Both the position numbers and the translations under genes were made by a program. 64,000 nucleotides of DNA, from NCBI GenBank assembly GCA_951804985.1, contig OX638135.1, positions 68,552,680 through 68,616,679 on the forward strand, read 5' to 3'. The notes below the pieces were generated by a model. That model saw only the letters and a program-made list of their open reading frames with translations, did not search any database and was not told the origin of the DNA. The first letter of the stretch is position 1; each line of letters starts with the position of its first letter. The stretch is from Dryomyza anilis (lineage: Eukaryota; Arthropoda; Insecta; Diptera; Dryomyzidae). Shown one piece after another: positions 1 to 10,480 of the stretch.

Positions 1-242
1 AATATATTAAATAATATATTAAATAATATATTAAATAATATATTAAATAATGTATTAAATAATATATTAAATAATATATTAAATATATTAAATAATATAT
101 TAAATAATGAATTAAATAATATATTAAATAATATATTAAATAATATATTAAATAATATATTAAATAATGTATTAAATAATATATTAAATAATATATTAAA
201 TAATATATTAAATAATATATTAAATAATATATTAAATAATAT
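1..242. repeat. AT-rich 12-bp tandem repeat
   Basis: About 20 head-to-tail copies of a 12-bp unit, aatatattaaat, fill the left edge. Variants have g or ga at the fourth or fifth base (aatgtattaaat, aatgaattaaat), and one unit is shortened near position 80. The array probably continues beyond the left edge. It is non-coding, simple-sequence DNA. Confidence 0.95.
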
Positions 243-264
243 TTAAGAACAACGAAGTATTTCT

Positions 265-1440
265 TATGACGTATAATTCCTCTATATTTTCAACACATTT
301 AACAAATTACGTTAACTTTTGTTACGTTACTTTAACTTATTTACGTTACCTTATTTTTATGAGTTACTGAATTAAAATCTTTTATTTATATTAGAGAGAT
401 TAATTGAAACAATATTGTAAAATATTTTATATATTTTTGTTGATTTCATTGAATATAGGACCTACAAAACCTTGTTCGAGTAAAATCAAAAAATCCTTAA
501 ATTTGTATCCTGTTGAAAATAATACTATAGAAATTATTAAAAATTTATTAAGGATATCGTTTATACAATAATACAAAGATTGTGCAGAAAAATAACATTA
601 AACTGCTTGGTAAAATAAAAATATTTCAAAACTTCTCTTGTTTTAATAAGACATATGATTTGAGTAACCTATTCTATAACAGTCATCAAAGTAAATAAAA
701 GTCTTAGTATGCAGATGGATAGAATAACTTTTTCTGAGAAAAGATCACAAATAATTTTTAGACGTAGCAAAATATTACAAAAAGTCACAAGTTTCTTCAT
801 GACTATCTGTCTGGTCTATTTGTGAAAATATATAGCCATTTTATTTGTTTAATAAATTAAAAAAATGTTTAATAAACTTTTTGGAATACTGGGAAACAGT
901 ACATGCATAATTGAACTATTAGACAATACTAAATTATACAAATGGTCCAGACAGATAGTCATGAGGAAACTTATGATTTCTTCTACTATCACAAATAAAT
1001 ATACGTCTAAAAATTTATTTGTGATCTCCCAGAAAAAAGTTATTGTATGAGTTGTACTTTAATGCCTGTAATAAATTAAGTTGCTCTACTCATATGTCAA
1101 CTTAAAAAAAATGAATTTGTATTAATTGATAGCTTAACTATATCTTTAATAATTTTGAAATATTTTTAAAGTATTATTTTTTACAGGATACAATTATATG
1201 GATTTTTGGGTTTTACTAAAACAAGGTTTTGTAGGTCATTGTTCAATCAAATCAACACAAAATATATGAAATATTTTACTCTTGTGTTCCAATTCACATC
1301 ACTAATACAATAGCAGGTTTTAAATTCAGTAACTTTATAAAAATATTTTGATTTTGTAACATATTTAACATTCAAGACTCACGTACAAAAGTTAAGGTAA
1401 TTTTTTTAAAATGTTAAAAATATCGGAATATTATACGTAA
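265..1440. mobile_element. Long fold-back (palindromic) element, non-coding
   Basis: The left half is matched by the reverse complement of the right half over nearly its whole length, with the centre near 855. Three matched pairs show this: acgtataatattcc-type ends at 269 and 1438; the block gacctacaaaaccttgtt at about 461 and its complement near 1230; and the block with cagacagatagtcatga at about 800 and 950. Arms are about 570 bp and diverged by point changes and small indels, so this is an old hairpin. No plausible protein is encoded; the short ORF at its centre is chance. It could be a fold-back transposon, a palindromic MITE, or an inverted duplication giving hairpin RNA. Confidence 0.85.
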
Positions 1441-2755
1441 TTTTTTTCATAAATTTCCAATATATGTAAATAATGAAATAATTTGTTATTCTTAAACCAC
1501 TAGTTTATTAAAGAGGCGATAACATAATGTAGAGGTGCCCACTAATATTTTTTTTTATTTTTATAAAAGTGTTGACAAGATAAATATTCTTAGTTCAAAA
1601 ATAAATAAGTACAATGTAATTCTCGGTATTATAAAAGATTTTCACTAACCATACTACAATCATACTACAATGCTAATAGATTGAAAACGTATTATAAAAA
1701 ATATACATTATTAAACCGTGGGGTAAGTTTTAAAATTATGTCTTACTGTTTTTATTTCATATTTTATTGGTATGTTTGTTTAAAGCCTTCAAGAAGAATT
1801 CATTGATTTTTATATTAATGGCAAAAACAATTTTAAAATTTTTATTTGAGTATCGTCTCCCAAAAATAACATAAATTTTATCAATATTAGAAATTATAAT
1901 CAAGTGGTCATAGTTTGTTACCTAATTTAAAAAAAACAACAATAATTTTTATTCCGTATACAGTATATACGGGGAATTAGACTCCGGATCATTCATTTCT
2001 ACTTTTATAAAATTTTGCGATGATAGCTGCATTGAAATGTTCGAAGTGTTGTTTCTACCGCCAAGCGAAATTCGTCTGTGGAAAGAAAAAAAAAGTTCTT
2101 AAAATGAATATGTCAATATTAAGCATCAACGTTTTCATAAATTGGAATTTTACGAGAATGTCATTTAATAAATTTGTATATATATAGTGAAACATACAGT
2201 TTAATGTGGAATTCGGGGTATTCTGTCGGAAGTCCAGTACATTAAACATTTTAATCCTGTATACATCTCACCTGATCAATTGTTTATTGGTAAATACCAA
2301 CAATACACCTTAAATGTATAATGTATCACCTACAAATGTTCTATGACCAAGGATGGTCACTTATTTTGCGGTTGCTGATAAAGCCTCTACATAATTCAAG
2401 TATCAAATGCTAATAGGGCTTCTTAACAATAATTTCGCTCATAGCCATGGCGAAGTTTTCGTTTTTTGTAACTTAAAACCACTATGTATATATAGATCTA
2501 TGAAAATTGTGGTTAAAAAGAATTGGTACATTTATATCTCAATTCATATATCCCTTTATCAGTTAACCAAATTTCGTTGAAATCAAAAAGGTAAAATCAT
2601 TAATTAGAACATTTTCGTCGATTTGGTGTGAAATGGCCCATAAACAAAGTAATACAAGTAGCAAATTTTTTTAGTCATAAAAAACTGTTTAAATGCATTT
2701 ATGTTGGTCGAAGTTGATGTAGCGGAGATTGAAGAAGCGTCGGTGCCTCGACTGG
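1441..2755. other. Unassigned AT-rich spacer
   Basis: No coding region, RNA gene or terminal repeat was recognised here. The short ORFs are low-complexity and look like chance. Confidence 0.5.
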
Positions 2756-2885
2756 TTATCCCTAGAAGAAATTTTGGTAGGGCCATGCTCATGAACTGAT
2801 CATGTCATTATTTGAGATGAGCGGGATATGACGAGGGCCAAACGAGGAAACAAATCAGGCGCACGATGTCCTTGTAACGCAGCGG
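2756..2885 (+). mobile_element. End fragment of the ttaccctagtagaaatttt TIR family
   Basis: This stretch starts with ttatccctagaagaaatttt and continues for about 130 bp as a diverged reverse complement of 15870-15999. Shared blocks include catgatcagttcatgagc and cgatgtccttgtaacgca. It is therefore one end of the same transposon family that bounds the 12.1-16.0 kb element, cut off where the gypsy LTR remnant begins. Confidence 0.75.
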
Positions 2886-2940
2886 TGACTGGCTCAGAAG
2901 TAGTTGAGTCACTATGGTGCAAATTACATCTTTTCGTAAC

Positions 2941-4790
2941 TCTGCCCTCAGCCTAATCTGTTCGTCCCAAACAGATGTTAATACGGCTCCAACCTTTCTA
3001 AATGTACTACTTTAATTATTCGTCTAACGTTTGCAGTATTTTGAATCCGATACACGACATCGTTAATTCTTTTAATTATCTTGTATGGTCCTTCCCAGGG
3101 TGTTTGTAGCTTAGGGGATAAGCCTTTCTTTCTGAGTTATATAGAAAAACAAGTTCTCCTTCCGTAAATCTCTCTGAATTTGTGCGCAAGTCGTATCTGG
3201 CCTTCATTTAATCACTCGCAAATTATGTGCGATGCCTTACAAACTGATGAACTTTGATCATTTCTTCACTTTTTCTGGAAACATAATTGTGTACAGGAAT
3301 TCCAACTGAAGGACTCGCACCAAACTTTAAATCCGCAAGTTATCTTAAGTCTGTTCCAAAAACTATTTTTGCAGGTTAAGCTTCTTGATTCGGCATGGGA
3401 TACACTTCAGGCCACTTGCTGAAGTAGTCAATGACGACAAGGATATACTTATTACCCGATTCATTGATTGGAAACGGCCCGGCGACATTCATGGAAATAC
3501 ACTCGAATGGTGCTCCCACGTTGTACTGATGCATCTTGCTGCGACTTCTGACTGTTCGGTTCTGTTGGTCCATTTGCTGATACACATTGCGGACAACTAC
3601 GAATCCAACCGGCGACCGACTCTTTACATCCAATCGAATAAAAACGTTTCTTTAATTTTTCGAACGTTTTATTTATACATGATGACCTCCACTAGATCCA
3701 CCATGGTATTCCGCTAATATCTCTTTTACTTTTGACTTGGGAACAACAATCAAACTTCGAACGGGGGTGCCATCTTCACTTCCCATACACGATATAGGCA
3801 ACCATCTTGTCGCTTAAGCTCTGTCACTGTGCCCAGTAAGTTTAGTTATTGCGCTGTCGTCAGCTATCACTTCCCATGATGGTTTTCTTTGCTGTTCTTT
3901 GAACATCATGATTTTTGTGAGATCGGGATCACTTTTTTGATCACTTTGGATTTGTTCTGGAGTCCATTTTTCATCGGGTAAAACATTCAGCTAACAAATA
4001 TCTATTAAGTTTTCTTTTCCTTCTGCTCTTAGACAATGTCTGCATTCAAGTTTACACGGACGCCGTGACAGAGCATCTGCATTTCCATAATGACCTCCTT
4101 TACGATGTTCGATGGTGAAATCGTAGCTCTATAATCGCTCTATCCAACGCGCTATTTGGCCTTCTGTGTCTTTGAACTGAAGTAACCATCTCAGTGCGGC
4201 GTGATCAGTTCTCAGCGGCGTGATCGGTTCTCAAGTAAAACTGTTGTCCGTACAGATATTTGTGGAAAATTTTCAGACATTCGATTACAGCAAGAAGCTC
4301 TCTCCTGGTGACATAGTAATTTGCCTCGGGCTTGGACAAGATTTTACTGTAGTATGTGATTACTTCTTCTTGGCCATTGATCACTTGATAGAGAACTCCG
4401 CATATTCCGTATCCAATTGCATCCGTGTCAAGTACAAATTGTTTACTTGGAATGGGATACGTACGAATTGGTGCCGAGCACAGTTATTCTTCCTATTTCA
4501 AAAACGCTTTTTTTTACCATCGGCCCATTGAAAAGCTCGGTTTTTTCTTGTCAATTGGCAAAACCTAGAACAAATCGCCGGTAGTAAGTACAGAGTCTCA
4601 AGAAGCTTCGGAGGTCATGAAAGTTCTGTGGTCTGGGCCACCCCTTTACGGCAACTATTTTATCTTCGTCGGTATGTACACCTTCTGTGGTAACTTTTAT
4701 AATGCTCCTAGTTTGCTTCAATAACCCACAACTTGCTTATCCCACAAATCTTCATTTAATTTCGCCCAACAATTGCTTTTAAATTAGGTG
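2941..4790 (-). pseudogene. Ty3/gypsy pol remnant (RNase H and integrase), broken
   Basis: On the minus strand, 3633-3376 reads as the integrase core start, including a short block with PFERIS-like and VVIDYFSKWPEVYPMPNQEA residues, as in the plus-strand copy near 36010-36150. RNase H sequence lies at about 4560-4130, matching 35190-35470 of that copy. The integrase C-terminal part runs down to 2941, followed by the purine-rich tract that precedes the LTR. The frame is broken repeatedly and the RT palm is missing: sequence equivalent to about 34006-34940 of the other copy is deleted, so the Gag-Pol linker joins directly to the RT/RNase H connection. A small direct duplication (gcggcgtgatc) lies at 4197-4225. 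Non-functional. Confidence 0.82.
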
Positions 4791-4797
4791 GTATTTT

Positions 4798-5277
4798 CCA
4801 ATCTGCTAGTCTCACTGCAGGATTCGATGCTACTGCAGAAGTCTTTATAGGAAACACTTTTCGATTTACGAATTCGTTTCTTATACTCTTTTCCATCCGT
4901 TCGTTTCGATGCCCTGGTTCTGAGCACGTAGGCAGGCAAACACTTCCGCTGTTTTCCTGATAGGACCAGGTATCCAGCATATTGCTCGCCTGCGTTTGGG
5001 TTCGTCTCCGCTGAAAACAGCGAAGCGCGATTTGCCCAAGGAGGGGATTTTAGCAACGGCTGTGGCAATCCAATCGAAATTGGCTTGAGACGAGCGTAGC
5101 ACCTTCATGATGCCATCACTCGTCTCATAGCCTTTTGCGTTTGCACTGACACCGCCGGTGCTGACTAGCCGCCAAAGATGATCGGTGCAGTGTTTTACTT
5201 CTGCATCATTCATCTTTTGCTCCTTCCCCAATTTGCCAATAATCGCAACCGGAAGAGCTTTTCGAACAGCATCACTG
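4798..5277 (-). pseudogene. Foreign ORF segment inside the gypsy copy, 116-aa ORF of unknown family
   Basis: Alignment to the plus-strand gypsy copy stops at the ataccacc block (about 4797) and resumes at the atggaaccac block (about 5278). The 480 bp between them have no counterpart in that copy and replace about 860 bp of gag C-terminus and protease. On the minus strand, 5231-4881 is open for 116 codons, with a balanced composition and segments such as NFDWIATAVAKIPSLGK, FSGDEPKRR and LRAQNQGIETNGW. These resemble the ORF1-type or domesticated-gag proteins of insect retroelements from memory, but I cannot name the family. The reading frame continues upstream in frame toward 5277, so the ATG at 5231 may not be a real start. 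Confidence 0.55.
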
Positions 5278-5917
5278 TCTGTGGTTCCATTGTAGATCGG
5301 CTGATACCACTACATGAAGTGAAGGTCCACTTAACTGTAGTAAATTAAAATGTATTGTGTTTTCTGTAGCAATTTGTCGAAATCATTTTCCAACTTTTCA
5401 AACTTGCCCGGAATTTCCACTACAATGTCATTTACACGTGACTCAAGTTCGTTTACTTTGCCATGTAGTGCATTAGAAACTTCCAGAAGCTGCTTCGAAT
5501 GTTCTTGAAGCTGTTCGGAATTTTCCTGAAGTTTCTCCTCTATTTTATTTGAATTTTCTTAAAGCTGTTTTGAATTTTCCAGAAATTTGTGATCCAATTT
5601 GTTGGAATTTTCTGTTACATATTGTTAAAATTTTCTTGAAGCTGCTTGGAATTTTCCTGAGCCATTATCTGAACCGGTTGTTGCATAGGTCCTATAAACT
5701 GGCTTATATTAAAAACTTAAGGCTGTACTTTTTCTTCTATGTCCAGATTCTTTGATGACGGTGCTGCAGCTTCCACTTCCGCGAGAAGAATTCCTTGGGC
5801 CTCCAATTCTTCCATTAGGCGCTTCTGCAGCTCTACTTTCGTACCAGCAGTTGCAAGATTACGAATCGTCAGCTCCTTCTTTAGCTGGTCCATTTGAAGT
5901 TGATCGAATTTAATCAT
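5278..5917 (-). pseudogene. Gag N-terminal part of gypsy copy 2 with SAP-like motif
   Basis: The minus-strand ORF 5917-5717 begins MIKFDQLQMDQLKKEL and has the helix-turn-helix spacing of a SAP motif at about residues 5-38 (hydrophobic Leu/Ile positions, a central Gly, then VELQKRLMEEL). It aligns residue by residue with the start of the plus-strand gag at 32379. Beyond 5717 the frame is lost, but the DNA continues to match the coiled-coil part of gag (repeated glutamine/leucine-rich blocks with aattttcc on the plus strand) down to about 5280. It lies directly after the PBS, as expected for gag. Confidence 0.8.
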
Positions 5918-5929
5918 TTTGTATCACAA

Positions 5930-5947
5930 TCCCTCTTCTGACACCAA
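5930..5947 (-). other. Primer binding site of gypsy copy 2
   Basis: Immediately inside the 5' LTR the minus strand reads TTGGTGTCAGAAGAGGGA. It begins with TGG, the usual complement of a tRNA CCA end, and resembles the tRNA-Leu-type PBS used by mdg3/micropia-like elements. The tRNA assignment is from memory. This site is deleted in the plus-strand copy. Confidence 0.7.
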
Positions 5948-6409
5948 TGTTACGAAAATTCACTCTACGAAAAACTGTTCTACAAGTTCGTATCTCTGGA
6001 TTGTGTACAAAATACAAATTATAACAATTAACTTTATTAATTTATTTTAATAAACAACTTTACTAATAACATATTCTAACAACTGCGGAATGTCCACTAT
6101 TTAACTTGACATTGTTCTTACACGAGATGCACTCGACCACTTTCCAATTACTACTGAAGTGCTGTGCCTCAGATGCGGCGTCCTTATATACTGCATGCAT
6201 CAGTTCAACACGTTTCAACAAGCATCGACATGTTTCGAGAACCTTCTACTCGTTTCGTGAATGACGCATTCTATTGGCATCTCTTCGCACTTATGTGTTT
6301 TTAATGCGCTGATCTTCTATCTCTTTCTCGCACATTGCCTCAGTGCGCTGAAATGTCTTGCGTCTCATTTATTATTGCACTATGGGGCAAATTACATCTT
6401 TTTGCAACA
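5948..6409 (-). repeat. 5' LTR of gypsy copy 2
   Basis: On the minus strand it runs from TGTTGCAAAAAGATG (6409) to CGTAACA (5948) and matches the LTRs at 31828 and 36914, including the promoter-like region ending in a TATA-type stretch (tatata near 6187) and the cluster of tcgaaac-like repeats at about 6210-6255. Length is about 462 bp, shorter than the 546-bp LTR of the other copy because of internal deletions. Confidence 0.85.
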
Positions 6410-7239
6410 ATATGCACTTGCATATGAAAACGGTAAACGAATTGATCTAAAAAAAAATGTTTCACGCGCATGTCGAATTGTTCCAGTGTGCAAACATGTT
6501 TCGATTTTTGTAACACGGAGTAATCTTTATTCTTTCAAGAAGAAATTAAGTTTCTAGCATGCTTCGAAACTGCGCCTCGTAAACAGAACGCGATTGTATG
6601 TGTTTGTGACATAAACAATGTTCAGTGTCCGTGTGTGCGAGTCGCGCAGCTGTTAAGTGAGAAACACGAACTAGAAGAACTTCAATCGTTTAACCGAGCT
6701 GAGCATGTAGCATTGTACTCGCTGCTGCTCGAGCTTCTGTTAAATGGAGCGCTCGAAATGTACAGCGCTCCTACTTTCCGAGCGGCTCGGAGTTGCTCTC
6801 TCTTTCAATTATTTCTTGTGAAACAGTTTTTTATTTGTTTTTGCGTTTATTCTTTTTTATTATTTAATTTTAGGCATGTATTACTAAATATAGAACATTA
6901 GATATACATTAAAACCAAATTTACAAAAAGAGCGAGCCAACCGAGCGCTAGAAATTTTGTGGTGCTCGGAATAGCGAGCTAGCGTAACAGCTCGAAACTC
7001 GGTAGACCTAGACGATGTGTTTGTTTGCAGCTCAATACAAATTGAGTTAGGCGAAAAACAACAACGCTCGAAGGTCAAAGCGAGCGCGCAGTTTATTCAC
7101 AGTTCCGAATAAATATGCTGCTACTCGTTTGTTGTTGAGAGAGCTAGTTTTGAGTTTTTTGCGTGCTCCTGAGCGAGCTTTCCAAAGCCTGGTTTCTAGG
7201 TCACGTAATAAATACTGAAATAAAACAAGAAAATTTTAT
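6410..7239. other. Unassigned stretch with recurring gagcgagc/gctcg motifs
   Basis: No homology to the other repeats of the window was found. The stretch is less AT-rich than its surroundings and repeatedly contains gctcgg, gagcgagc and gcgctcg on both strands (about 6640-6800 and 6930-7190). It may be the remains of a DNA transposon, but no matching ends were seen and the ORFs look like chance. Confidence 0.4.
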
Positions 7240-7425
7240 CTATAACAGACCTTCCGAAAACAGAATCTGTTGATGACGTTGGGCAATCCCTGGGTTTGGT
7301 GACATACTATTCACGTTTTATTCCAAATTGTTTCACCATTACAACACCTCTACGAAATCTTATAAAGAAAAATGCAAAGTTTAGATTGTCTGGAAAATGT
7401 GATAAGTGGGGCTAGGATTATAATG
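7240..7425 (+). pseudogene. Ty3/gypsy pol fragment (RT/RNase H connection)
   Basis: A frame through 7280-7420 reads LGLVTYYSRFIPNC and then TTPLRNLIKKNAKFRL, the conserved FLGL-YYRRFIP block between RT and RNase H of Ty3/gypsy elements. It is a short isolated fossil without LTRs, and it stops matching after about 7420. It is not the same family as the 31.8-kb gypsy copy, whose equivalent is at about 35030-35130. Confidence 0.75.
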
Positions 7426-8142
7426 CAAATGCATGTTTTTTCTGTACACCTTTAGAACGAAATGGAACAAATTACTTTACGAATCAAGCAATTTGCTTTA
7501 AAGTGACATTCAAATGTTAGTGCATATTTTGCAATAAATGCATGTTTTTGCATGTTTTCACTTAAATGCATTAGCATATTTTTCTTACGTTTTTTACACT
7601 AATTAAAGAGTATCGAGATGTGCATTGACCAATTTTATTTTTTTTTTTTTCGACTACTACTTCCAGAGATACAGTAGTTCAAATTTACAATAATTAGGCC
7701 AAAAGAGACTATTGTATGATAGTTCATATTTAAATATCTCTTAAAATAGAAATAATTGGAACTCAGTTGATGGCTCATTTTAACGCTAATAAAACAAGCT
7801 TTAAACCAATTAAGTTGTAACTTCTAAACTTGAACATGTGACAGAATTCATCTTGCACTTCAAAAAAAAAAGAATGTCTTTAAAAAGGACGCTTTTTCAA
7901 AGACGGTAAAGAATCGTATATGTTGGTTATTTAATATAAATGTTCACGTCAAACTTCAAAATGTTATTTTTATGGCATCCATCATATTTTAAAAAATTAA
8001 GTTTTATGTATTGAAAAAAATATATTTATTTTTTCCAACAATAAAATTAGCAATAATTTTTGAAAATATTTGTTACATTGATTTTCAAAAATGGCGTAAG
8101 TTTCACCAAATTGTCTCTACTTTTTGTGATATACATTGCATT
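7426..8142. other. Unassigned AT-rich spacer
   Basis: Nothing recognisable. A run of near-tandem atgcatgttt/aaatgcat blocks lies at 7420-7570. Confidence 0.45.
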
Positions 8143-8664
8143 CATTGCGCGTCACCTGAATAAGGCCAGTTTTTAACCTCAAATTTTGGCTCACATCTCG
8201 CCATATTCATAATGCTTCAAAACTTGTTGTATGCAGTTCGATATATTGCTTTATTATGAGTCAAAATTCGAAATGCATATGAATTTTGAGATTACCTTAA
8301 CTAAAAAAAAACTCAGAAAAATACAGTAAAATTTAGCTCCACTTGAATAAGGCCAGTTCAAATTATTGATGAAATAACACAGTAAACCATGGATTTTTGA
8401 AATAATTTAGTATAACATTTTTTAAGAGTAGCGTCGCACAGTGATCCAAAATTGAAAAAAGCTCGTATATTTTAAATTCGCGTGATTCGGTATAAAAATT
8501 GCAATGGTCTGACAATTTTTTTGTTTAGAAAAAGTTCAAAAATTTTTTAATTTAGTCAAATATGAATATACAATTTATAAGAAATGCGTTTAATAGGGGT
8601 AATATTAAGAGAAAGAAAATAACGCAGATGAAGAAGTAGATGATGTAGAATACCAAGAGTTTCA

Positions 8665-8960
8665 ATCTTTTTTATCGTCCCTCTTATACGAGCCGAAAGG
8701 TCCGCGGTTCGATCCCCAGCGACTGCCAACAACTTTTTCATAGAAAAAATTTTTCTATGCGACGCTACCTCTCTGCAGTGGCAAACCTACGAGAGTAAAA
8801 CATTGCCTTAGAAAAGCTCTCAACCGCCGTTCGGATTCGGCAATAAACTGTAGGTCCCACCAATTTGAGTGTAAATATAACACGCACAGCTCAAATGGTA
8901 AGAGAGATCGGCCGAAGTTCTATACAGGACTGTAGCTCCAAAATATTATTATTAAAATTA
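8665..8960 (+). mobile_element. tRNA-derived SINE, 5'-truncated copy
   Basis: This matches the SINE at 27995-28308 from just upstream of box B (ggttcgatcc at about 8706) through the body (cctacgagagtaaaacattg; gccgttcggattcggcaata) to the ttattatt tail. The head with box A is missing or heavily diverged. It sits inside the long-TIR element. Identity to the better copies is high enough to trace every block. Confidence 0.85.
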
Positions 8961-9712
8961 TTTTTAAAATTGATTTGAAATGCTCCTACATTTGGCAACA
9001 TAACTTCATTAAAAATTTAGGGGAACAATACGGAAGAATTTAAAGCGTTTGGAACCGTTTTTTTCTTATTCGCGGTATAAATAAACAATTTTCGCGCACT
9101 AGAAATCAATTTTTTGATCAAACATAATTTTTGTTATTGTTTTCAAATACATTTTTTTAAGAAACTAAATTCTATGAAATAACGATTATTAGGCAAATGT
9201 CAAACGGACGACGTAGTAGAGAGTAGCTCTACTTTTGCGTTGCTGATGCGTTTACGATATTTGTGAGAATTTACATTGGTTTCTATTGGTTCTACTTTGT
9301 CTGTCAACGCAAGCACGACCTAACGCAACGTTGCGATTTGGCCTTAACTTCTTTAATTTTTAACAACTTACTTTTTGTTTTAGATGCGAACATATATGGT
9401 ATTATATCTTATTGGTCCTTTAGACTAGTTCAATTTTTTGTTGTATTATAAGTTCTTAAAACATCTATTTATATAATTATCATAAAATATTATAAATAGT
9501 ATATTTATATTAGCAACAATCTTAAAACCAAAACACACTAAAACATACATTTTTTTAATGAAAAAATACGTACTTTCAGAGTTAATATCTAATCTAAATC
9601 TAAAGAGTATTTTTTTCGAATAAAATTCTTGGACGCATTTATGACCTGGAATGTTTATAAGTGAGTTATAATTTCTCCCATTCTAATTGAAAAAAAAGTA
9701 TTGAATTTTGGC
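8961..9712. other. Unassigned interior of the long-TIR element
   Basis: No coding region or repeat recognised. The 62-codon ORF at 9263-9451 is hydrophobic, has no context and is probably chance. Confidence 0.4.
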
Positions 9713-10480
9713 CAGGGGCCGAATCGCTGCAGTCGTTATCGAGTAAGCAATAAGCAATAAAATTTCGTGATTGAACGAGTTGCTAGATCACGGCACTCGT
9801 TACGTTACGAGTCGAAATTTTGAGAAACATAATAGATTTTTGTTTAATTTTTTAAAAATTGTAATGGAATAAGTGTCAAAAGTCATCAAAATTAATTCAA
9901 AATAAATAAAATTAAATTATGTTCGTCATGTTCGCCGTCGATTCTGGTAACGAAAAAGTCATTTTTTTATTTAAAGAACAGCATCTATTCCGGAAACCTC
10001 AAGAAGTGAATCATATGCAGCAGTCAGCAACTTCTGCTCAGAGAGAACTTATGAGTTGTAACTAGTGTGTTTTTGTTATATAGTGAATGTCTTTAACCAA
10101 CTCCTATGATAGTGAACATCTCAAATAAAACTACCTTTCAATGCATTTTTCTAATACGTTGCACCATAGCAAAAGTTTGATTACGTTTCTTTGAGCGCAA
10201 ATTTAATTGTAGTTCTTGCAAAATTTTCAAATTAACTCATATTTTCAAATTTATTCATAATATAATTAATACAATGAATAACTTAAATTTGTGTATTCAA
10301 GACGGTTTATATTAAAAAAGTTTAAATTTCAAATGTTTTCGATAGCAGCTTATGTATCGAGTAGAACTACGTTGGTGTTCATTCGAACGTTTGCTCGTTA
10401 TCGTATGCCATCATCGTAATTTCAAATACAAAAATTTCGAACGCTTTTACTCGATCACGACTGTCGTAATTCGGCCCCAG
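9713..10480. mobile_element. hAT-like MITE with CAGGGGCCGAAT/CTGGGGCCGAAT ends
   Basis: The left end reads caggggccgaatcgctgcag then tcgttatcgagtaa; the right end, reversed, reads ctggggccgaattacgacag then tcgtgatcgagtaa. So about 40 bp are inverted-repeated. The CAG-type start fits hAT elements. No 8-bp target duplication could be confirmed. The roughly 770-bp interior is non-coding. Confidence 0.7.

Larger units (their letters stand above)
2911..6409 (-). mobile_element. Rearranged Ty3/gypsy retrotransposon, minus strand (SAP-Gag family copy 2)
   Basis: Read on the minus strand, the order is 5' LTR (6409-5948), PBS, gag start, a foreign 480-bp segment, a pol remnant (mainly RNase H and integrase), a purine-rich tract, and a 3' LTR stub (2940-2911). 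It is the same family as the plus-strand copy at 31828-37459 and aligns to it block by block. Relative to that copy, the gag C-terminus and protease are replaced by unrelated sequence, and most of the RT is deleted (junction near 4705). All coding parts have stops or frameshifts. The 3' LTR is cut after about 30 bp. Confidence 0.88.

Noticed and set aside
865..1050. 61-codon ORF at the centre of the fold-back element
   Set aside because: It lies in the loop and inner arm of the palindrome, is AT-rich and has no protein motif.
3385..3717. 110-codon plus-strand ORF
   Set aside because: It is the antisense shadow of the minus-strand integrase remnant; the same shadow occurs opposite 36010-36145.
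4220..4531. 103-codon plus-strand ORF
   Set aside because: Antisense of the RNase H remnant of gypsy copy 2; a matching shadow lies opposite 35175-35441.
8556..8741. Minus-strand 61-codon ORF (MKKLLAVAGDRTADLSARI)
   Set aside because: It reads through a SINE head on the antisense strand; the peptide is a by-product of the SINE sequence.
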